Shown in pieces: positions 1 through 4,513 of a stretch of DNA of 5,725 bases. Source of the DNA: CAYRZF01 sp964428805 (GTDB lineage: Bacteria; Methylomirabilota; Methylomirabilia; Rokubacteriales; CSP1-6); assembly GCA_964428805.1 (NCBI GenBank), contig CAYRZF010000117.1:1-5725 (forward strand), read 5' to 3'. Position 1 is the stretch's first letter; every line of letters begins with the position of its first letter. Made by a program: the position numbers and the translations under genes. The notes under the pieces were generated by a model that was not told the DNA's origin, ran no database searches, and saw only the letters and a list, made by a program, of their open reading frames with translations.

Positions 1-1
1 C

Positions 2-784
2 TACGCCAACTCGATCCCCCAGATCCAGTCCAAGCCCCCGGAGGAGCTGTCCCTCGAGGGGGGGAATGTGAGCCCCGCCGACCTCGTCAAAGCCGGTGAG
101 GGGATATTCAAGGCGAAGGGGACGTGCGAGATCTGCCACCGGATCGGCCAGAAAGGGACCCGTGCCCCGGACCTGGCCGGAATTGGGGCGATGGCGGCGA
201 AGCGCAAATCCGGGATGACAGCGAAGGCCTACATCATCGAGTCCCTGCTGGAGCCGGGCGCGTACCTGGTGGAGGGTTACCCGCCCATCATGCCGAAGGT
301 GGACCGGCCCCCCATCGGGCTGAACCGCTCTGAGATCTGGGCGCTCACGGCGTTCCTCGAGTCGCTGGGGGGGACGGTGAACGTGAAGCTGGACGATATC
401 CCCAAGACGGCGGGGGCGGCCGCGGCGGGAGGAGGCGGAGCGGCGGAGCTGAAGCTCCCCGGCGATCCCAAAGCCGGCCAGGCCGTCTTCATGGGCAAGG
501 GCGGCTGCATCGCCTGTCACAAGGCCGGCTCCATCGGCGCCTCCCCCGTCGGCCCGGACCTGTCCCAGATCGCCAAAATCCAGACGCCCGAGTACATCAT
601 GGCCAAGATCCTGAACCCCGCGGGGATGGGCACGGTCGCGGGCTACCCGCCGGGTGTGATGCCGCCCACCTTCGGCCAGACGCTGACCTCCCGGGAGTAC
701 GTGGACCTGGTGTCGTTCCTCCTCACCCTGAAGGGTGAGGGCGGCTCACCCGGTGGACGCGGGTCCCCGGCCGCCAAGAAATAG
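2..784 (+). CDS. Diheme c-type cytochrome, 5' end outside the window
   Basis: Probable periplasmic electron carrier with two class I cytochrome c domains. The frame is open from base 2, so the GTG at 68 is probably internal and the true start lies upstream; 260 residues are visible. Domain 1 has CEICH at 125-139 (visible residues 42-46) and a likely axial Met at 290-292 in a GYPPIMP context. Domain 2 has CIACH at 506-520 (residues 169-173) and a likely Met at 659-661 in GYPPGVMPP. An Ala/Gly-rich linker (about 410-448) joins them, and the tail is Gly/Pro/Lys-rich. Both domains end in the usual helix (ALTAFLESL; DLVSFLLTL). Any signal peptide or membrane anchor would lie upstream and cannot be judged. 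The stop is 3 nt before the next cytochrome gene, so the two are almost certainly co-transcribed. Such proteins often accompany quinol:cytochrome c oxidoreductases, but no such subunit is visible, so that partner is inferred. The cytochrome call is firm; the exact role is not known. Confidence 0.9.
   Translation, partial: YANSIPQIQSKPPEELSLEGGNVSPADLVKAGEGIFKAKGTCEICHRIGQKGTRAPDLAGIGAMAAKRKSGMTAKAYIIESLLEPGAYLVEGYPPIMPKVDRPPIGLNRSEIWALTAFLESLGGTVNVKLDDIPKTAGAAAAGGGGAAELKLPGDPKAGQAVFMGKGGCIACHKAGSIGASPVGPDLSQIAKIQTPEYIMAKILNPAGMGTVAGYPPGVMPPTFGQTLTSREYVDLVSFLLTLKGEGGSPGGRGSPAAKK
721..751 (+). other. Alternative hairpins near the 3' end of the diheme cytochrome gene
   Basis: CCTCACCCT (721-729) and AGGGTGAGG (732-740) form a perfect 9-bp inverted repeat with a 2-nt centre. 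In RNA the loop would open to TGAA on an 8-bp stem. The right arm can instead pair with a second CTCACCC copy at 745-751 (7 bp, 5-nt loop GGCGG), so the two hairpins exclude each other. The element lies inside codons for the last part of the cytochrome, about 30-60 nt before its stop and the start of the next gene. There is no T-run after it, so it is not a classical terminator. An effect on translational coupling or mRNA stability is possible. Repeats of this size also arise by chance in GC-rich coding sequence. Confidence 0.3.
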
Positions 785-787
785 GCA

Positions 788-1537
788 ATGGGATTTCTGC
801 GGTCGAAGTTTTTCCAGGCGGCACTGGTCCTGGTCATCATGTTCGCGGTCTTCCGGTTCGGGATCAGGCCGCCGGCGCCATGGAGCGTATTCACGCTCTA
901 CATGGCCATCGTGTTGATCGCCGTCCTCGTCTACGTCTCCTCGGATTCAGATTCCTGGCGGAGCTTCCTGGCCCCCATTCGTTCCACGCTGGTGGACGAC
1001 GCGAAGCTGCCGATGCGCGTCGCGGTGATGGTCGTCCTCCCGCTCGTGGTCGGCTACTACGCCTATACCCAGGCAGCCGCGAGGATCGAGGCCCCCGCCG
1101 AGCTCCGGGCCATCCACCCGGCCCCGCCTGCGTCCATCTCTTTCAGGGGCAAGACGATCGACATCCAGGGGCTGGAGAATCCCCTCAGGAAGGACGCGGC
1201 CAACTTCAAGAAATACGTTGCCGAAGGTTCGGTGATTTACATCAAGAACTGCATGTACTGCCACGGCGACAATCTGGACGGTAACGGTCACTTCGCGAGC
1301 GCCTTCAACCCGCCACCCGCCAACTTCACCGACCCCGGCACGATCGCGATGCTCCAGGAGGCGTTTCTCTTCTGGCGGATCGCCAAGGGTGGGCCGGGGC
1401 TGCCGAAGGAGTCCACGCCCTGGAACTCGGTCATGCCTGCCTGGGAGGACCGGCTGAGCGAGGAGGACATCTGGAAGGTGATCATGTATCTCTACGACGC
1501 GACGGGTTTCCAGCCACGCCGCTGGGAGACGCATGCG
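788..1537 (+). CDS. Membrane-anchored monoheme cytochrome c with three N-terminal helices, 3' end in the gap
   Basis: Probable membrane-bound cytochrome with a periplasmic haem domain. The ATG at 788, 3 nt after the upstream stop, begins a typical membrane N-terminus. No strong ribosome-binding site is visible, so translational coupling is likely. Hydrophobic helices lie at about residues 8-24, 33-50 and 77-93. Positive residues before helix 1 (R5, K7) fit a cytoplasmic N-terminus and place the C-terminal domain in the periplasm. A linker of about 50 residues precedes CMYCH at 1250-1264 (C155, C158, H159). It is followed by a G-x-G-x-F and NPPPANF stretch and a likely axial Met216 (SVMPAW, 1433-1435). 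The closing helix EEDIWKVIMYLY is that of a complete cytochrome c domain. The 250 visible residues therefore include the whole haem domain, and only a short tail is probably lost in the gap. Alternatively, it continues in one chain into the next cytochrome; the gap prevents a decision. The specific family was not recognised beyond cytochrome c. Confidence 0.85.
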
Positions 1538-1637
1538 NNNNNNNNNNNNNNNNNNNNNNNNNNNNNNNNNNNNNNNNNNNNNNNNNNNNNNNNNNNNNNN
1601 NNNNNNNNNNNNNNNNNNNNNNNNNNNNNNNNNNNNN
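1538..1637. other. Assembly gap of 100 N
   Basis: Exactly 100 undetermined bases, the conventional placeholder for a scaffold gap of unknown size. The gene before it reads in the frame of position 788, and the gene after it reads in the frame of 1639. As drawn they are out of frame with each other: one continuous gene would need a true gap length of 2 modulo 3, and 100 is 1 modulo 3. The sequence resuming after the gap (AQQAGDATQG) looks like the mature start just after a signal peptidase site. The gap therefore probably hides a stop codon, a ribosome-binding site and a signal peptide. Translations running through the N run are meaningless. Confidence 0.97.
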
Positions 1638-1638
1638 G

Positions 1639-3045
1639 GCCCAGCAGGCCGGCGACGCCACCCAGGGCAAGGCAATCTACGAGAAGAAGTGCGCCCTGTG
1701 CCACGGCGAAAAGGGGGACGGTAACGGCCCCGAGGCGTCTCTTCTGGATCCAAAACCCCGGGACTTTACAAAGGCGAAGTACAAGATCCGCACGACCCCG
1801 TCCGGGAGGGTGCCCACCGACGCCGACCTGTTCCACGTCATCACCGAGGGCATGCCGGCCACATCCATGCCCGCCTGGAAGGTGCTTCCCGAAAAGGACC
1901 GCAGGGAGCTGGTGGCCTACCTGAAGACCTTTGCCGGGGAGGCGTTCAAGGAAGCGCCGAAGGTCGCCGAGTTCCCGAAGGAGGTGTCCTCCTCCAAGGA
2001 GTCCCTCGCCCGGGGCAAAGAGATGTACGAGGCCATCGAGTGCAACAAATGCCACGGCAACGGGGGGCGCGGAGACGGCCCCTCGGCGCCCGAGCTCAAA
2101 GATGACTGGGGGCACCCCGTGCGCCCGGCCAACCTGACCAAGTCCTGGAACTTCCGGGGCGGGGGCAGCGCGAAAGATATCGCGACGCGCCTGGTGACAG
2201 GCCTCATGGGAACCCCCATGCCATCCTTCATTGATAGCGTCGAGAAGCCGGAGGACGTCTGGCACGTGGCCAACTACGTCAAGTTCCTCGGGCCTGACAA
2301 GCCCAACTTCGCCACGATCCTGTTGGTGCGGGCGGTCCAGGGGGAGATCCCCGACGATCCCGCCGCGCCCTTCTGGAACGGCCAGCCGCCCGCCAATTTC
2401 CCCTTGGCCGGCCAAATCATCGTGGATCCGCGCAACTTCAACCCTTCCATCGACATGATCACGGTGCGGGCGGTGTATTCCGAGGCCGAGATCGCCTTTC
2501 ACCTGACGTGGGACGATCCGACGGCCTCGAAGCCCGACCCGAAGGCCAAACTCTTCGCCGACGCGGTCGCGCTCCAGTTTCCGACCAAGCCCGGGGACGA
2601 AAACGAGCGCCCCTACGTGCTGATGGGGGACGGCTCCAATCCGGTCACCCTCCTGCGCTGGACCTCCGACGGCGGGGTGGGGGAGGCCAGCGCCACGGGA
2701 ATCACCAAGATCAACCCCGGGACGGGCGAGACCGTCAAGTCCAAGGGGACGGCGGTATTCGCGGACGGCCAGTACCGGCTGGTCTTCAAGCTCCCGCGTG
2801 TCGCCAACGACCCGAACGCCCTCCAGTTTCCCGTGGGCAGGTTCCTGTCGGTAGCCTTCATGGCGTGGGACGGCGGGGCCGGTGAGACCGGGACCAAGAT
2901 GTCCTTCTCGTCATGGTATTATCTTCGTTTGGAGGAGCCGGGTTCCAACAAGCCGTATATTATTCCTCCCCTGGTTGTCCTCGTCACGGCGGCGCTCGAG
3001 CTGCTGCTGGTTCGGGGCGTGCGGCGCAGGGCCCGGGGAGGATAA
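1639..3045 (+). CDS. Diheme cytochrome c fused to an EB_dh (ethylbenzene dehydrogenase gamma-like) haem domain with C-terminal anchor, 5' end in the gap
   Basis: A composite periplasmic electron-transfer protein; 468 residues are visible. Module 1 has CALCH at 1690-1704 and a likely Met at 1867-1869 (SMPAW). Module 2 has CNKCH at 2041-2055 and a likely Met at 2218-2220 (GTPMPSF). From about 2323 to 2934 the sequence resembles the EB_dh family, which binds haem b in gamma subunits of type II DMSO-reductase-family enzymes. Visible family-like features are an AVYSEAEIAFHLTWDD strand region, an MG-x-G-x-NPV-x4-RW motif with Met at 2623-2625, and a late VAFMAWDGGAGE...SSWYYLRLE segment. In EbdC the b haem has Met and Lys ligands. 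That Met and Lys 2788-2790 (VFKLPR) are candidates here, from family knowledge only. The C-terminus (about 2956-3015) is one hydrophobic helix followed by an Arg-rich tail, fitting a membrane anchor with a cytoplasmic end. A signal peptide probably lies in the gap. No molybdopterin subunit is visible nearby, so a respiratory-chain role is inferred. Confidence 0.88.
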   Translation, partial: AQQAGDATQGKAIYEKKCALCHGEKGDGNGPEASLLDPKPRDFTKAKYKIRTTPSGRVPTDADLFHVITEGMPATSMPAWKVLPEKDRRELVAYLKTFAGEAFKEAPKVAEFPKEVSSSKESLARGKEMYEAIECNKCHGNGGRGDGPSAPELKDDWGHPVRPANLTKSWNFRGGGSAKDIATRLVTGLMGTPMPSFIDSVEKPEDVWHVANYVKFLGPDKPNFATILLVRAVQGEIPDDPAAPFWNGQPPANFPLAGQIIVDPRNFNPSIDMITVRAVYSEAEIAFHLTWDDPTASKPDPKAKLFADAVALQFPTKPGDENERPYVLMGDGSNPVTLLRWTSDGGVGEASATGITKINPGTGETVKSKGTAVFADGQYRLVFKLPRVANDPNALQFPVGRFLSVAFMAWDGGAGETGTKMSFSSWYYLRLEEPGSNKPYIIPPLVVLVTAALELLLVRGVRRRARGG

Positions 3046-3050
3046 GGAGG
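3043..3050 (+). promoter_or_regulatory. Ribosome-binding site overlapping the upstream stop codon
   Basis: The sequence TAAGGAGG combines the stop codon of the diheme/EB_dh gene (3043-3045) with a near-perfect Shine-Dalgarno. It sits 8 nt before the ATG at 3059. This fixes the start of the cupredoxin-like gene, although its frame stays open far upstream, and indicates translational coupling of the two genes. Confidence 0.8.
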
Positions 3051-3058
3051 AACAAACG

Positions 3059-3769
3059 ATGCGTCAGTGGCTATCCGTGCTGTGCTCTCTGGCCCTGGTG
3101 GTGACCCTGATCGGGGGGGCGTCAACCCAGGTGACAGCCCAGGGCGGCGGGTCCATCGTCGGCGAGGTGAAGTTCGCGGGCACCCCGCCGGCCCCCAAGG
3201 TGGTCAAGGTCAACAAGGACAACCAGGCCTGCGGCGACGAGAAGAAGTCTGAGGATCTGGTCGTCGGACCGGACAAGGGGATCCAGTGGGCTGTGGTGTC
3301 CGTCGTCGGTGCCAAGGGGCCCGCGCCGAAGCCGGCCCAGAAGCCGATCCTGGACCAGAAGGGATGCCACTTCCAGCCCCACGTCCTGCTGGTTCCGGCG
3401 GGCGCCGAGGTGGAGATCCTGAACAACGACGGCGTTCTCCACAACATCCACACCTTCGCCACGGCCAACCCCTCGATCAACAAAGCCCAGCCGAAGTTCA
3501 AGAAGGTCATGACCGAGAAGTTCGGTGACAAGCCCGAGATCATCAAGATCCAGTGCGACGCCCACAGCTGGATGCAGGGCTGGGCGGTGGTGATGGGGCA
3601 CCCGTACTACTCGGTGACCGACGGCAAGGGTGCCTTCAAGCTCGACAACGTGCCGCCGGGGAAGCACACGGTGGAGGTGTGGCACGAAACCCTGGGGAAG
3701 ATGACCAAGGAGGTGGAGGTCAAGGCCGGCGCCCCGACCAAGGTCACCTTCGAGCTGGCGAAGAAGTAG
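3059..3769 (+). CDS. Exported cupredoxin-like (type 1 copper) protein with C-terminal carboxypeptidase-regulatory-like region
   Basis: Probable periplasmic blue-copper protein of 236 residues. The frame is open upstream to 2882, but the ATG at 3059 is chosen because a strong ribosome-binding site (3044-3050) precedes it and it starts a clean signal peptide. That peptide has a short charged start, a hydrophobic core at about 4-20 and probable cleavage after VTA27. Putative copper ligands are His128 in LHNIH (3440-3442), Cys166 (3554-3556), His169 and Met172. The C-x2-H-x2-M spacing matches amicyanin rather than plastocyanin (C-x2-H-x4-M). The preceding VPAGAEVEILNND stretch is the usual cupredoxin strand. 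Two further cysteines (in NQACGDE and QKGCHFQPH) could form a disulfide in the oxidising periplasm. The last 55 or so residues (VTDGKGAFKLDNVPPGKHTVEVW onward) resemble the small beta-sandwich of carboxypeptidase-regulatory-like domains. It lies between a multihaem cytochrome and the CuA oxidase subunit, so it may deliver electrons to the oxidase. Copper delivery to CuA or CuB is the main alternative. Confidence 0.85.
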   Translation: MRQWLSVLCSLALVVTLIGGASTQVTAQGGGSIVGEVKFAGTPPAPKVVKVNKDNQACGDEKKSEDLVVGPDKGIQWAVVSVVGAKGPAPKPAQKPILDQKGCHFQPHVLLVPAGAEVEILNNDGVLHNIHTFATANPSINKAQPKFKKVMTEKFGDKPEIIKIQCDAHSWMQGWAVVMGHPYYSVTDGKGAFKLDNVPPGKHTVEVWHETLGKMTKEVEVKAGAPTKVTFELAKK

Positions 3770-3786
3770 TATTATACGAGGTCGTC

Positions 3787-3806
3787 CGCCCTAAGGGAGT
3801 AGGGCG
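3787..3806 (+). promoter_or_regulatory. Perfect 7-bp stem-loop in the spacer before coxB
   Basis: CGCCCTA (3787-3793) and TAGGGCG (3800-3806) pair perfectly around a 6-nt loop AGGGAG in the 74-nt spacer between the cupredoxin gene and coxB. It overlaps a second small palindrome, GCGAT-A-ATCGC (3804-3814). No T-run follows, so a standard intrinsic terminator is unlikely. It could be an mRNA processing or stabilising hairpin that sets different levels of oxidase and upstream genes, or a protein-binding site. This is the only gene-to-gene spacer in the visible cluster longer than about 15 nt. Its function is not known. Confidence 0.4.
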
Positions 3807-3843
3807 ATAATCGCAGGCGAGGGGGAAAGATAGGGATGGGCCT

Positions 3844-4500
3844 ATGCTGAGTTGGTGGCTTCCGGAGGATGTCTCGACCTACGGGAAGGACATCGACTTC
3901 CTCTTCTACCTGATCTATTACATCACGGGCGGAACGTTCATCCTCGTGGCGGCGGCGATGATCGCCTTCTTGGTGCTGTACCGCCACAAGGAGGGGCGCC
4001 GGGCCACCTACACACACGGCAACACCACGCTGGAAATCGTCTGGACCGTCGTGCCGACCCTCATCCTGGTCGTTCTGACGGTTCTCAGTGTGCCGACGTG
4101 GGCGCGGATCAAGATGCAGATGCCGCCGACCGACCTCATCGTCCAGGTGAACGCCAAGCAGTTCAACTGGATCGTGACCTACCCGGGGCCGGACGGCAAG
4201 TTCGGGACCGAGGACGACAGGACGTTCGACAACGAGATTCACGTCCCCGTCGGAAAGCCCGTGAAGCTCGTCCTGAAGGCCCAGGACGTGATCCACAGCC
4301 TGTTCATGCCGAACCTCCGGTTCAAGCAGGACGCCGTCCCAGGGCGGGAGATCCCCGCCTGGTTCGAGGCGACCAAGCCCGGGAAATACGAGATGCCCTG
4401 CGCTGAACTGTGCGGCTTCGGCCATTCGGGCATGCGCGGCTGGCTCTTCGTCCATACCCCCGAGGACTATCAGAAGTGGGTCAAGCAGCAGTGGCAATAA
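3844..4500 (+). CDS. coxB: Cytochrome c oxidase subunit II (CuA subunit)
   Basis: Accepts electrons into the binuclear CuA centre on the periplasmic face and passes them to haem a in subunit I. It is 218 residues long, with helices at about 21-45 and 64-86 and then the periplasmic CuA domain. The CuA ligands are complete: His151 (IHSLFMPN, 4294-4296), then C-x3-C-x3-H-x2-M, with Cys186, Glu188, Cys190, His194 and Met197 (4399-4434). Trp109 in KQFNW fits the conserved electron-entry aromatic region. Glu64 in LEIVWTVVP fits the glutamate at the proton K-channel mouth. An acidic DGKFGTEDD loop (117-125) follows that entry segment. There is no separate signal peptide, with helix 1 near the N-terminus, and no C-terminal cytochrome c domain, so an external donor is required. 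The ATG at 3844 is preceded by the purine stretch AGGGA at 3832-3836. It ends 13 nt before coxA. Confidence 0.97.
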   Translation: MLSWWLPEDVSTYGKDIDFLFYLIYYITGGTFILVAAAMIAFLVLYRHKEGRRATYTHGNTTLEIVWTVVPTLILVVLTVLSVPTWARIKMQMPPTDLIVQVNAKQFNWIVTYPGPDGKFGTEDDRTFDNEIHVPVGKPVKLVLKAQDVIHSLFMPNLRFKQDAVPGREIPAWFEATKPGKYEMPCAELCGFGHSGMRGWLFVHTPEDYQKWVKQQWQ

Positions 4501-4505
4501 GGAGA
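4498..4505 (+). promoter_or_regulatory. Ribosome-binding site overlapping the coxB stop
   Basis: TAAGGAGA merges the coxB stop (4498-4500) with a Shine-Dalgarno, 8 nt before the coxA ATG at 4514. An ATG at 4507 lies too close to the site, and its frame does not encode subunit I, so 4514 is the preferred start. The arrangement repeats the one before the cupredoxin gene and points to coupled translation of coxB and coxA. Confidence 0.75.
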
Positions 4506-4513
4506 CATGAGAG

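Noticed and set aside
50..60. CCCTCGAGGG palindrome near the left edge
   Set aside because: It is short, lies within coding sequence and is expected by chance in GC-rich DNA.
68..70. GTG at 68 as the start of the first cytochrome
   Set aside because: The frame is open back to the window edge with plausible protein sequence (IPQIQSKPPEELSLEGG). A start at 68 would leave no signal peptide or membrane anchor for a haem protein that must mature in the periplasm.
788..1924. A single 378-residue protein continuing from gene 2 through the gap
   Set aside because: After the gap this frame gives Arg/Pro/Ser-rich nonsense, while the frame beginning at 1639 gives an excellent cytochrome c module. The continuation is an artefact of the placeholder gap length.
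2404..2415. Perfect 12-bp palindrome TTGGCCGGCCAA
   Set aside because: It lies inside the EB_dh coding region. One or two palindromes of this length are expected by chance in a GC-rich window of this size.
1492..2502. Long minus-strand open frame running through the N gap
   Set aside because: It depends on translating undetermined bases, lies opposite the diheme/EB_dh gene, and has a His/Gly/Arg-rich composition typical of a shadow frame.
3770..3775. TATTAT as a -10 promoter box for the cox genes
   Set aside because: No convincing -35 element is found at the proper distance. A single AT-rich hexamer next to a stop codon is weak evidence, so no promoter is called.
3787..3814. Intrinsic transcription terminator between the cupredoxin gene and coxB
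   Set aside because: The hairpin is followed by ATAATCGCAGGCGAG rather than a T-run, so the rho-independent terminator pattern is not met.
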